This document shows positions 26,588 through 34,943 of a stretch of DNA of 64,000 bases, in pieces. The notes under the pieces were generated by a model that did no database searches, was not told where the DNA came from, and was given only the letters and a program-made list of their open reading frames with translations. The stretch comes from Xanthomonas campestris pv. badrii (GTDB lineage Bacteria; Pseudomonadota; Gammaproteobacteria; Xanthomonadales; Xanthomonadaceae), in assembly GCF_012848175.1 (NCBI RefSeq), contig NZ_CP051651.1, positions 2,294,001 to 2,358,000 on the forward strand. Reading direction: 5' to 3'. The position numbers and the translations under genes are program-made. Numbering within the stretch: position 1 is the stretch's first letter; every line of letters begins with the position of its first letter.

Positions 26588-27568
26588 TCAGTTGGCGGTG
26601 GCGGTCTGCCCGCGATAGCGCCCGGCCAGCAGGCCGACGCGCTGCACGTAGCGCTGGGTTTCGCTGTACGGCGGCACGCCGCCGTAGCGATCCACCGCAC
26701 CTTCGCCGGCGTTGTAGCCGGCCGCGGCCAGGGTCAGGTCGCCATTGAACCGCTTCAGCAACCACGACAGATATTGCACGCCGCCGCGAATATTTTGCGA
26801 TGCATCATAGGCATCGCTGACCCCGAAGCGCCGTGCGGTTCCCGGCATCAACTGCATCAGCCCCTGCGCGCCGGCGCGGCTGAGCGCCAGCGGGTTATAG
26901 GCGGACTCGGCATGGATGATGGCGCGCACGATCGCTTCTTCCACGCCGAACTCGCGCGCCGCCGAGGCGATCTCCTGCTGGTAGGCAGCCGTGTTGAGCC
27001 GGATCGCACCGAAGTTGACGCCCGGCTGGGCACCGCAGGCGTAGCAGGTCTCGATGAAACTGTAGTGGATGGTGCGCAGGCCCTCGATGCTGGCGACCTG
27101 ACGTGGGCGAGCGCTGGTGTAATGGCGCACGCCGTCCTTCATATAGGAGTAGACCTGCCCGCTGACCACCCGGCGCGGGTTGACCGCCACCGGCGCAGCG
27201 GCAGGCACGATGGAGTTGGCGCTGTCGGCAGCCGGTAACGTGCGCGGCAGCGACGGCGCAGCGGTCTCGGCCGTGCGCCGGGGCTGGCTGATGATGGTGG
27301 CAGGCGCGCCACTGTCGATGTTGGCGACCGGGCGCGCCGCTGCCTGCGACAGCGCCGGCGCCGGGCCCACGGGCGTGGCATGCGCTCGCCGGACCGACCG
27401 ATCGGGCGTGTAGCTGCTGATGACGCTGCAGGTGGCCCCGCTCTGGCGCTTGCTCAGATAGCTGGTGATGCCGTCGCCGCTGACACACTTGTACAGCGTG
27501 CCGGCGCTGGCCGGCGCAGCCGACAACGTGACGAGCAACAGCCCCAGCAATCTTGACATCCCCTTCAT
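26588..27568 (-). CDS. Secreted lytic transglycosylase (SLT domain) with DUF4124-like N-terminus
   Basis: 326 aa from ATG at 27568 (or 27559, three codons in). A signal peptide ([16 protein letters not shown]) leads to [19 protein letters not shown], a DUF4124-type segment, then a long Ala/Pro-rich linker. The C-terminal ~150 residues are the catalytic SLT domain: [15 protein letters not shown] (catalytic Glu in HAES), [25 protein letters not shown] and [13 protein letters not shown]. It should cleave peptidoglycan glycan strands in the periplasm. No conjugation or secretion apparatus is adjacent, so it is more likely housekeeping. Confidence 0.92.
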   Translation of the reverse strand: MKGMSRLLGLLLVTLSAAPASAGTLYKCVSGDGITSYLSKRQSGATCSVISSYTPDRSVRRAHATPVGPAPALSQAAARPVANIDSGAPATIISQPRRTAETAAPSLPRTLPAADSANSIVPAAAPVAVNPRRVVSGQVYSYMKDGVRHYTSARPRQVASIEGLRTIHYSFIETCYACGAQPGVNFGAIRLNTAAYQQEIASAAREFGVEEAIVRAIIHAESAYNPLALSRAGAQGLMQLMPGTARRFGVSDAYDASQNIRGGVQYLSWLLKRFNGDLTLAAAGYNAGEGAVDRYGGVPPYSETQRYVQRVGLLAGRYRGQTATAN

Positions 27569-27617
27569 GCGGCGGAGTGTCCCAGCTTGCCCGGGGCTTG
27601 CCAAGAGGCCGCGCCAC

Positions 27618-28583
27618 TCAGGCCGACGGCCGGTCCAGTTGCGCCCGCAAACTGTCCAGGGCAGCGAGCAGCGGCGTGCGCATCCCGGGCGGGGTGATCG
27701 CCTCGAATGGAATCTCCAGCACCAGCAGGTTGGCCACCAACATCGGCATGCTCGGGGCGCCCAGTCCCAGCCAGCAATGCCCTGCCCCGTCGGCTTCCAG
27801 TGCACCCAGCCACGGCGGGATCTGCGCGGCCAGCGTTTCCAGCGATCCGGGCAGGCGGACCCGCACACGGCACGGAAACGGTGCCTCGCCGATGGCCTTG
27901 CGCAGCAGCTGGAGCGGTTCCTCGGGCAGCGCGCGCGCGGCGAACTGCGCACCGGTTGGCACTGCCTGATCGATGCGGTCCGCGCGCAGTGTCCGCCAGG
28001 CCTGGCGTTCGCAGTCCCAGGCCAGCAGGTACCAGCGCCGCCCGTAGTTGACCAGCAGCGCCGGCTCGACACAGCGGATGATGGCCTCGCCGGAGTGGCG
28101 CCGGTAGTGCAGCCGCAGGGTGGTGCGGTCGCGGCATGCGCCGGCCAGTTGCGCCAGTACCGCCGCGTCCACCAGGGTGTCGGCTTCGCCCAGCGGCATG
28201 CTGGCCATGGCGGCGTGCGCGGCACTGGCACGCTGGCCACTGCGCCGCGGCAGCAGCGGGTCGAGCTTGGCCAGTACGCGGGTGGCGGCCGCGTCCATGC
28301 CACGGATGGCCGGCGTGGCCGCGCGCAGGGCGATCGCCACGGTCAACGCTTCCTCTTCCTCGAACAACAGCGGCAAGGTGGCCGCGCCCTGCCCCAGCCG
28401 GTATCCGCCGCCGCTGCCCGGCGCCGCATGCACCGGGTAGCCCAGCGTGCGCAGGCGATCGATGTCGCGGCGCAGGCTGCGCGGGTGCACCTCCAGACGC
28501 GCGGCCAGGGTCGCGCCCGACCAGCTCCGCCCACCTTGCAGCAGGGAGAGAAGTCGCAACAGACGGGCAGCGGTGGAGGCCAT
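27618..28583 (-). CDS. WYL-domain (YafY-type) transcriptional regulator
   Basis: 321 aa from ATG at 28583. Residues 1-60 are an HTH_11 winged helix ([36 protein letters not shown]). A wing reads [17 protein letters not shown]. The WYL effector domain is in the middle ([35 protein letters not shown]) and a WCX-type domain closes the protein. WYL proteins bind small ligands or nucleic acids. It is divergent from a glutathione transferase gene across 104 bp holding a perfect 10-bp-arm inverted repeat, so it probably regulates itself and that gene. Confidence 0.92.
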   Translation of the reverse strand: MASTAARLLRLLSLLQGGRSWSGATLAARLEVHPRSLRRDIDRLRTLGYPVHAAPGSGGGYRLGQGAATLPLLFEEEEALTVAIALRAATPAIRGMDAAATRVLAKLDPLLPRRSGQRASAAHAAMASMPLGEADTLVDAAVLAQLAGACRDRTTLRLHYRRHSGEAIIRCVEPALLVNYGRRWYLLAWDCERQAWRTLRADRIDQAVPTGAQFAARALPEEPLQLLRKAIGEAPFPCRVRVRLPGSLETLAAQIPPWLGALEADGAGHCWLGLGAPSMPMLVANLLVLEIPFEAITPPGMRTPLLAALDSLRAQLDRPSA

Positions 28584-28595
28584 GACCAAACGGTA

Positions 28596-28618
28596 TTGCG
28601 GACAGAAACTGTCCGCAA
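28596..28618. promoter_or_regulatory. Perfect inverted repeat, probable operator of the WYL regulator
   Basis: Arms TTGCGGACAG and CTGTCCGCAA are separated by AAA, ending 13 bp before the regulator's start codon and 70 bp before the divergent GST gene. Symmetry and placement make it the likely binding site for the adjacent YafY-type protein. Confidence 0.75.
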
Positions 28619-28687
28619 GCACTCCGTAGCATCGTCATACCAGCCATCACTGATCCACCACCCCACGCGCCGCCCGAGGAGATCGCA

Positions 28688-29329
28688 ATGTCAGACGACC
28701 GCCACATCACCCTGTTCCACAATCCCCGCTCACGCTCGCGCGGCGTGCTGGTGCTGCTGGAAGAACTGGGCGCCAATTACAGCCTGCAGCACATCGACCT
28801 GGAACGGGAGCAGCAGCGCACGCCGGCGTTCCTGGCACTCAATCCGATGGGCAAGATCCCTACCGTCGTCCATGGCAGCTGCGTGGTCACCGAGCAGGGA
28901 GCCATCTACCAGTATCTGGCCGAGCTGTATCCGGAAGCCGGCCTGTCGCCGGCGCCGGGCGAGACCGACCGGGGCGCCTACCTGCGCTGGCTGGCGTTCT
29001 ACGGCTCGGCCTTCGAGCCGGCGATCATCGACTTGGCGCTCAAGCGCGAGGCGCCACCGCGCTCGCTTTCGCCCTATGCCGACGCCGCCACTGTACTGGC
29101 AGTGGTCGATGCGCAGCTGGCCAAGGGCGACTACCTGCTGGGTGCACGCTGTAGTGCGGCCGACGTGCTGTGGGGCGGCGCACTCGGGTGGATGGTGGAG
29201 TTCGGCCTGGTCGACCCGCCAGCACCGACCCGTGCCTACATCGCCCGGATGGCCGCGCGCCCGGCGGTGGCGCGTGCCGGGGCGGTCGACCACCCCGCCG
29301 GTGCGGACGCTGCCGGCACAAGCGGGTAA
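28688..29329 (+). CDS. Glutathione S-transferase family protein
   Basis: 213 aa from ATG at 28688. The N-terminal thioredoxin-like domain has [20 protein letters not shown] (a serine-type start of helix 1), [12 protein letters not shown] (cis-Pro) and [17 protein letters not shown] (glutathione gamma-glutamyl contact). The helical C-domain holds [16 protein letters not shown], the N-capping box region. Substrate unknown. Divergent from the WYL regulator, and presumably induced when that regulator releases the inverted repeat between them. miaB follows 40 bp downstream. Confidence 0.9.
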   Translation: MSDDRHITLFHNPRSRSRGVLVLLEELGANYSLQHIDLEREQQRTPAFLALNPMGKIPTVVHGSCVVTEQGAIYQYLAELYPEAGLSPAPGETDRGAYLRWLAFYGSAFEPAIIDLALKREAPPRSLSPYADAATVLAVVDAQLAKGDYLLGARCSAADVLWGGALGWMVEFGLVDPPAPTRAYIARMAARPAVARAGAVDHPAGADAAGTSG

Positions 29330-29369
29330 ACTGCGCGGCTTCGTTCACCACCCGCCTGGAATAAGCGCC

Positions 29370-30824
29370 ATGCCCGGGACATCCGTTTCCGACCTGTCCA
29401 CGGCCACCGCCGTGGACGCTCCCGCCCTCGTGCCGTTGCCGGTCGCCCGCCCGGCAGCGCCTGCCGTGGTGCGCGGCAAGCTGTACATCAAGACCCACGG
29501 TTGCCAGATGAACGAGTACGACTCGGCCAAGATGGCCGACGTGCTCGCCGCCTCCGAGGGCCTGGAGCTGACCGACAACCCCGAAGACGCCGACGTGGTG
29601 CTGGTCAACACCTGCTCCATCCGCGAAAAGGCGCAGGAGAAGGTGTTCAGCCAGCTGGGGCGCTGGAAGGCGCTGAAAGCCGGCGGCAAGCCGGTGATCA
29701 TCGGCGTGGGTGGTTGCGTGGCCTCGCAGGAAGGCGAAGCGATCGTCAAGCGCGCACCCTACGTGGACCTGGTGTTCGGCCCGCAGACCCTGCACCGGCT
29801 GCCCGAGCTGATCCGCGCCCGCCGCGAGTCGGGCAAGTCGCAGGTGGACATCAGCTTCCCGGAGATCGAGAAGTTCGACCGCCTGCCCGAGCCGCGCGCG
29901 GAGGGGCCGTCGGCCTTCGTGTCGATCATGGAAGGCTGCTCCAAATACTGCTCGTTCTGCGTGGTGCCCTACACCCGCGGCGAAGAAGTCAGCCGGCCGT
30001 TCGAGGACGTACTGGTGGAAGTGGCGCAGCTCGCGGCGCAAGGCGTGCGCGAGATCAACCTGCTGGGCCAGAACGTCAATGCGTATCGCGGCGCGTACGG
30101 CGCCGATGCGGGCGAGGCGGTGCAGTACGCCGATCTGGGTCTGCTGATCCGCACCATCGCGCAGATCGAGGGCATCGGCCGCATCCGCTTCACCACCTCG
30201 CATCCGCTGGAGTTTTCCGACTCGCTGGTGGATGCGTATCGCGACGTGCCGCAGCTGGCCAACTATCTGCACCTGCCGGTGCAGGCTGGCAGCGACCGTA
30301 TCCTGTCGGCGATGAAGCGCGGCTACACCGCGCTGGAATTCAAATCCAAGATCCGCAAGTTGCGCGCGGTGCGCCCGGATATCTCGATCAGCTCGGACTT
30401 CATCGTCGGCTTCCCCGGCGAGACCGAGGCGGACTTCGAAAAGACCATGAAGCTGATCGAGGATGTGGGCTTCGACCAGAGCTTTTCGTTCGTGTATTCG
30501 CGCCGCCCCGGCACCCCGGCCGCGGATCTGCACGACGATACCCCCGAGGCGGTCAAGCAGGCACGCCTGGCAAGATTGCAGGCGCAGATCAACGCGCATG
30601 CGGCCGGCATTTCGCAATCCATGGTCGGCAGCGTGCAGCGCGTGCTGGTGGAAGGTCCGTCGCGGCGCGACCCGAACGAGCTGACCGGCAAGAGCGAGAA
30701 CATGCGCCCGGTGAATTTCCCGGGCAATCCGCGGCTGATCGGCCAGTTCGTCGATGTACTGATCACCGAGGCGATGAGCAATTCGTTGCGCGGACGCATC
30801 CAGTTGAACGATGGCGCGAGCTGA
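29370..30824 (+). CDS. miaB: tRNA-2-methylthio-N6-dimethylallyladenosine synthase
   Basis: 484 aa from ATG at 29370. MiaB adds a methylthio group to i6A37 of tRNAs reading UNN codons. The N-terminal cluster cysteines are C45 (HGCQMN), C82 (NTCSIRE) and C116 (GGCVASQ). The radical-SAM motif is C190-x3-C194-x2-C197 (GCSKYCSFC). [37 protein letters not shown] and a C-terminal TRAM domain follow. About 35 extra Pro/Ala residues precede the catalytic part. In many proteobacteria miaB precedes phoH-ybeY-corC, as here, but a 648-bp gap separates them. Confidence 0.96.
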   Translation: MPGTSVSDLSTATAVDAPALVPLPVARPAAPAVVRGKLYIKTHGCQMNEYDSAKMADVLAASEGLELTDNPEDADVVLVNTCSIREKAQEKVFSQLGRWKALKAGGKPVIIGVGGCVASQEGEAIVKRAPYVDLVFGPQTLHRLPELIRARRESGKSQVDISFPEIEKFDRLPEPRAEGPSAFVSIMEGCSKYCSFCVVPYTRGEEVSRPFEDVLVEVAQLAAQGVREINLLGQNVNAYRGAYGADAGEAVQYADLGLLIRTIAQIEGIGRIRFTTSHPLEFSDSLVDAYRDVPQLANYLHLPVQAGSDRILSAMKRGYTALEFKSKIRKLRAVRPDISISSDFIVGFPGETEADFEKTMKLIEDVGFDQSFSFVYSRRPGTPAADLHDDTPEAVKQARLARLQAQINAHAAGISQSMVGSVQRVLVEGPSRRDPNELTGKSENMRPVNFPGNPRLIGQFVDVLITEAMSNSLRGRIQLNDGAS

Positions 30825-31127
30825 TACCGGTTCTTACGCTGCTTGGTCGATGCCGTGATGCGGCATCGACTGCAAGTGGCGTCGATCGATTGCACTGAAT
30901 GCAGCCAGCTGACGCCGGCCCCAGCCTGCGTTGATACCGAAACTACTCTGCGTGCAGTGCGGAGCGCGCAATGCGCTCGGTTGCCTGCGCTTGCGTCACT
31001 GCAACGGTGAGTGTCGCGTTGCGCGCCATGCGCTGGTGCTGAGCTCACCCGGTTGCACGGCCATCCGCATGCCCAGACCCCTCGCACATCCATCGCAGCG
31101 GCACAGGCGCTGGAGCGATTCCGGCCA

Positions 31128-31146
31128 CTGGTGAAAATTTCACCAG
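31128..31146. promoter_or_regulatory. 19-bp palindrome upstream of phoH
   Basis: CTGGTGAAA-A-TTTCACCAG, two perfect 9-bp arms around one base. It has the form of an operator for a dimeric regulator; the regulator is unknown. Confidence 0.5.
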
Positions 31147-31184
31147 CAACCCGCCATGCCTTGTGACAGAAGGCGCGGCGGTAC

Positions 31185-31344
31185 TTACCCACAGGCTTTG
31201 CCGGATTCGATCCACATCGGGTGTGGACAACCCATTTCATACTGGCGATTTTTTCGCCACCACCCTGCCGAACCTTGCGCCAGTAGGGCTGGCAACTTCT
31301 ATCCACAGGTTAGTGAGGCGTGACTCCACAGCGATTGTGGAAAA
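31185..31344. promoter_or_regulatory. Cluster of DnaA-box-like 9-mers
   Basis: TTACCCACA (31185), TTGTCCACA (reverse, 31222-31230), CTATCCACA (31299) and TTTTCCACA (reverse, 31336-31344) each match TTATCCACA at 8 of 9 positions. CGATCCACA (31208) matches at 7. Five in 160 bp of GC-rich DNA is dense. DnaA binding is an inference. Confidence 0.45.
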
Positions 31345-31472
31345 CCCGGCCGCACGGCAGGACGATTCCTTGCCGCCAGGTCGCCGACCGCCGGTGTGTT
31401 GGTGGGATCACACCCTGCGCGCTACCCTCACCTGCCGCCCTACCGACGCCGCACGCGCTGTCCGATCCGACC

Positions 31473-32462
31473 ATGAACGCACCTGCCTATCGTGATTTCA
31501 CCCTGCAGCCCGAAGACACCGAGCGCCTGGCCAACCTGGCCGGCCCCTTCGACGCGCACCTGCGCCAGATCGAACTCAAGCTCGGCGTGGAGATCGCCAA
31601 CCGCGGCAACATCTTCCGCGTCACCGGCCCGGAGCCGGCGATCACCGCCGCCCAGGAGCTGCTGACCGCGCTGTACGACGAAGCGGCCTCGATCACCTTC
31701 GACAACCACGCCATCCACCTGCGCCTGAACGATGCCAATGTCGAGCACGTGGTCGAGCGCGCATACCAGCCGCAGGACGTGGCGATCAAGGTCAAGCGCG
31801 GCACCGTGCGTGGCCGCGGCGCAAACCAGGCCAAGTACCTGCATGCGATCGCCACCCACGACATCAATTTCGGCATCGGCCCGGCCGGCACCGGCAAGAC
31901 CTTCCTGGCGGTGGCCAGTGCGGTGGAAGCGCTGAACGAATCGCGCGTACAGCGCCTGATCCTGGTGCGCCCGGCCGTGGAAGCCGGCGAGAAGCTCGGC
32001 TTCCTGCCCGGCGACCTCAGCCAGAAGGTGGACCCCTACCTGCGCCCGCTCTACGACGCGCTGTACGAAATGCTGGGCGTGGAAAAGGTGGTCAAGCTGC
32101 TGGAGAAGAACGTCATCGAGATCGCCCCGCTGGCCTACATGCGCGGCCGCACGCTCAACGACGCCTACGTGATCCTGGACGAGGCGCAGAACACCACCAT
32201 CGAACAGATGAAGATGTTCCTGACCCGCCTGGGTTTCGGCTCCACCGCGGTGGTCACCGGCGACCTGACCCAGATCGATCTGCCCAAGCACGTCAAGTCC
32301 GGCCTGCGCGATGCGATCGAGGTGCTGCGTGACGTGGAAGGCGCCAGCTTCACCTTCTTCGAAGCGCGCGACGTGGTACGCCACCCGCTGGTGCAACGCA
32401 TCGTCACTGCTTATGAGAAGCGCGACCAGCAGGAAAGCGCTGCCAAGGGCAATCCCGAGTGA
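31473..32462 (+). CDS. ybeZ: PhoH-family ATPase (YbeZ)
   Basis: 329 aa from ATG at 31473. An N-terminal KH-like region (about 20-110) precedes the PhoH P-loop domain: GPAGTGKTFLAVASAVEAL (Walker A), LVRPAVEAGEKLGFLPGDL, YVILDEAQNTT (Walker B) and STAVVTGDLTQIDLP. YbeZ is a cytoplasmic ATPase/putative RNA helicase that partners YbeY in rRNA processing. ybeY is two genes downstream. Its stop overlaps the next start by 4 bp (GTGA), so the genes are translationally linked. Confidence 0.94.
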   Translation: MNAPAYRDFTLQPEDTERLANLAGPFDAHLRQIELKLGVEIANRGNIFRVTGPEPAITAAQELLTALYDEAASITFDNHAIHLRLNDANVEHVVERAYQPQDVAIKVKRGTVRGRGANQAKYLHAIATHDINFGIGPAGTGKTFLAVASAVEALNESRVQRLILVRPAVEAGEKLGFLPGDLSQKVDPYLRPLYDALYEMLGVEKVVKLLEKNVIEIAPLAYMRGRTLNDAYVILDEAQNTTIEQMKMFLTRLGFGSTAVVTGDLTQIDLPKHVKSGLRDAIEVLRDVEGASFTFFEARDVVRHPLVQRIVTAYEKRDQQESAAKGNPE

Positions 32463-32950
32463 GCAGGACAATTGCCGGCCTGATGCTGGCAATTGCAATG
32501 GCAACGCCGGCATCAGTCAACGCCAGCCAGACGCCGCTACCGCCAGAGATCGTCGACCGCGATGTCATTCCGGCCGTCCAGGTGAGGCCGCCTTGTCTTT
32601 CCCTGTCTACCGAAGCTGTCAGCATCAGTGTTCCCACCGCAACGCTGCAGGCGATGGTGCCCGGGTATCCCTCGGCACGCTGGTTGCTCGATCTGCCGGG
32701 AACGGTCAACGATGCACGCGGTTGCGACAGTTCACCGGTCGCGCATGCGCACCGCGCCAGCCAGTTGCTGATCGGCAAGTTGCTGGAAGACGGCATTGCG
32801 GCGGTCTGGTTGCACGATCAGCCCGGGTTCGTTTCAAGCGTGCGGGTGCGCGATTACAATCACGGTTGCGGGCGCGGCCCGCTTGGCAGCTCGAGCTACC
32901 GCGTGCCCAATGGGCCCACGGCGCTCCTGCTGATCACCTGCACCCGTTGA
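32459..32950 (+). CDS. Small secreted hypothetical protein between phoH and ybeY
   Basis: 163 aa from GTG at 32459, overlapping the ybeZ stop by 4 bp. The signal peptide is clear ([19 protein letters not shown]). The mature part carries four cysteines (PPCLSL, RGCDSS, NHGCGRG, LITCTR) that could form two disulfides. I recognise no family. It interrupts the usual ybeZ-ybeY adjacency yet is tightly coupled to ybeZ; ybeY begins 25 bp after its stop. Codon use matches its neighbours, so it is not an obvious recent arrival. Confidence 0.7.
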   Translation: MSRTIAGLMLAIAMATPASVNASQTPLPPEIVDRDVIPAVQVRPPCLSLSTEAVSISVPTATLQAMVPGYPSARWLLDLPGTVNDARGCDSSPVAHAHRASQLLIGKLLEDGIAAVWLHDQPGFVSSVRVRDYNHGCGRGPLGSSSYRVPNGPTALLLITCTR

Positions 32951-32975
32951 TCTCTTTGCCCAGGAAGCGCTCGCC

Positions 32976-33461
32976 ATGACCCGTGGACCCGTCCGCCTCG
33001 ACGTCGCCGTCAGTTATGCGTTGCCACGCGCAGGCCTGCCGTCTGCGGTGAGTTTTCGCAAGTGGGTGGCTGCCGCGCTGAAGGGACGCATCCGCGAGGC
33101 CGATCTGGCGGTGCGTGTGGTCGACGAGAAGGAAGGCTGCTCGCTCAACCACCACTACCGCGGCAAGGACTACGCCACCAATGTGCTGAGCTTCCCGGCC
33201 GAGCTGCCGGAGGGTCTGCCCAAGGGCATCAAGATGCCGCTGCTGGGCGACCTGGTGATCTGCGCGCCGGTGGTGGCGCGCGAGGCCGCAGAACAGGGCA
33301 AATCACTGGCCGCGCACTACGCGCACCTGACCGTGCACGGCACCCTGCATCTACTGGGCTGGGACCACGAAGACGACAAGGAGGCCGATGCGATGGAGCA
33401 GCTGGAACGCGAGATCCTGGCCGACCTGGGGATCGAAGACCCCTACGCGGGAGAGCGTTGA
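32976..33461 (+). CDS. ybeY: Endoribonuclease YbeY (rRNA maturation factor)
   Basis: 161 aa from ATG at 32976. YbeY is a zinc-dependent RNase needed for 16S rRNA 3'-end maturation and ribosome quality control. The metal motif H3xH5xH is H121-GTL-H125-LLGWD-H131. [18 protein letters not shown] and [12 protein letters not shown] are family signatures. The stop shares its A with the ATG of the next gene (TGATG), so coupling continues downstream. Confidence 0.96.
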   Translation: MTRGPVRLDVAVSYALPRAGLPSAVSFRKWVAAALKGRIREADLAVRVVDEKEGCSLNHHYRGKDYATNVLSFPAELPEGLPKGIKMPLLGDLVICAPVVAREAAEQGKSLAAHYAHLTVHGTLHLLGWDHEDDKEADAMEQLEREILADLGIEDPYAGER

Positions 33462-33979
33462 TGCGCGCGCTGATCGCAGTGAGCTGCCTGCTGCTGAGTC
33501 CGGCAGCGGTACTGGCGCAGGGCGCGCCGGTACGCCCCGACCTGCCGGCGTTGATCGAATGCCGCCAGCGCATCGGCGACTTCAATGCATTGGCGCCGGT
33601 GCTGGCCGACCCGCTCAAGGCAGTGGCGCTGGGCTGGACGCCGCTGGACCAGTCCAACCTGTTCATGACCGAATACACCCTCAACACGCCCATCAGCGTG
33701 TTCGGCCACAGCACCAACCACATCGCTTTTTCCGGCGCCAGCATCATGGCGATCCTGGACCTACCCGATCCGCGCCCGCTGGCCAAGCAACTGGACCTGG
33801 AACTGGGCGTGGATAACGCCGACAAGGTCATGTACGGCCGCGAGCTGGTCAGCGAAGACACCACCAACCCCAAGACCGGCGAGGCGATGATCGAATCGGT
33901 GGTGCTCAGCGTGACCAACGTCAAATCGCACCCGGGCAAGACCGTGGTGGGCTGCGGTTATAGCCTGGATCTGCCCTGA
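33461..33979 (+). CDS. Secreted hypothetical protein downstream of ybeY
   Basis: 172 aa from ATG at 33461, overlapping the ybeY stop by one base. A signal peptide (LIAVSCLLLSPAAVLA) leads to a soluble periplasmic protein with IECRQRIGDFNALAPVLADP, ISVFGHSTNHIAFSGASIMA and CGYSLDLP at the end. Only two cysteines are present, probably one disulfide. I do not recognise the family. It is the second uncharacterised secreted protein in this operon and is followed by corC after 85 bp. Confidence 0.75.
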   Translation: MRALIAVSCLLLSPAAVLAQGAPVRPDLPALIECRQRIGDFNALAPVLADPLKAVALGWTPLDQSNLFMTEYTLNTPISVFGHSTNHIAFSGASIMAILDLPDPRPLAKQLDLELGVDNADKVMYGRELVSEDTTNPKTGEAMIESVVLSVTNVKSHPGKTVVGCGYSLDLP

Positions 33980-34064
33980 GACCGGCACCGGGCACGGCGT
34001 CCTGCCGGCTTCCTGCTAGACTGCGGCCCAATGCCTGGTTCGCCGGGTGCCGTCCCCCGTCACG

Positions 34065-34943
34065 ATGTCCGAAGACGACAGTAGCTACAGCTCAGAAACC
34101 CCCGAAAAACGCCGCAGCTGGCTCGAACGCCTGAGCGCGGCCTTCTCCGGCGAACCCCATACCCGCGACGAACTGGTTGCATTGCTGCGTACCGCCGAAC
34201 AGGACGGTCTCATCGCCGCAGACACCTTGCGCATGATGGAAGGCGCGATCTCCGTCGCCGAGCTCACCGTGGGCGATGTGATGATTTCGCGCTCGCAGAT
34301 GGTCTCCCTGCCGGTGGAAGCGCGCTTCATCGACCTGATGAAGCAGGTGGTCGAATCCGGCCATTCGCGCTTCCCGGTGCACGGCGAGAACAAGGACGAA
34401 GTGCTCGGCATCCTGCTGGCCAAGGACCTGTTGCGCGGCGTGGTCGCCGACAACGGGCCCGGCAACGTGCGCGAGCTGCTGCGCCCGGCGGTGCTGATCC
34501 CCGAGTCCAAGAAGCTCAACGTGCTGCTCAAGGAATTCCGTCTGTCGCGCAACCACATGGCGATCGTGGTGGACGAGTACGGCGGCGTTGCCGGCCTGGT
34601 CACCATCGAGGATGTGCTGGAGCAGATCGTCGGCCAGATCGACGACGAGCACGACGACGCCGAGGAAGAGAATTCGCTGATCGCCATCCAGGCCGATGGC
34701 CGTTACGTGGTCGACGCGCTGACACCGATCGAGGACTTCAACGAGCGCTTCGGCGCCGAGTTCCCCGACGACGAGTACGACACCGTCGGTGGCCTGGTCA
34801 CCGATGCGATCGGCCATCTGCCGGAAACCGGCGAAGAACTGACGCTGGGACGCTTCGCATTCCGCGTGGCCAAGGCCGACGCGCGCCGCGTGCACGCCTT
34901 CCACGTCACCATCCTGCCGCCCGACCCGCAGGACGACGCTTGA
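34065..34943 (+). CDS. corC: CorC/HlyC-type transporter-associated CBS protein
   Basis: 292 aa from ATG at 34065; a GTG at 34047 is also in frame. Two CBS domains (VGDVMISRSQMVSLP to about LLRGVVADNG; LNVLLKEFRLSRNHMAIVVDEYG to IVGQIDDEHDD) are followed by the CorC_HlyC (transporter-associated) domain VDALTPIEDFNERFGAEFPD. It has no membrane helices. CorC proteins are linked to Mg/Co efflux and to lipoprotein processing genes by context; they bind adenine nucleotides. Next gene starts with a 4-bp overlap (TTGA). Confidence 0.93.
   Translation: MSEDDSSYSSETPEKRRSWLERLSAAFSGEPHTRDELVALLRTAEQDGLIAADTLRMMEGAISVAELTVGDVMISRSQMVSLPVEARFIDLMKQVVESGHSRFPVHGENKDEVLGILLAKDLLRGVVADNGPGNVRELLRPAVLIPESKKLNVLLKEFRLSRNHMAIVVDEYGGVAGLVTIEDVLEQIVGQIDDEHDDAEEENSLIAIQADGRYVVDALTPIEDFNERFGAEFPDDEYDTVGGLVTDAIGHLPETGEELTLGRFAFRVAKADARRVHAFHVTILPPDPQDDA

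Larger units (their letters stand above)
30825..31472. other. Long regulatory-looking gap between miaB and phoH
   Basis: 648 bp with no gene I can support. It contains a perfect 19-bp palindrome at 31128-31146, five DnaA-box-like 9-mers over 31185-31344, and a GGCGA-T5-TCGCC hairpin at about 31244-31258. The phoH promoter must also be here. Confidence 0.6.

Noticed and set aside
31185..31344. Chromosomal replication origin
   Set aside because: There is no dnaA, dnaN or gidA nearby, no perfect DnaA box and no extended AT-rich unwinding region. I kept it only as a possible DnaA-binding cluster.
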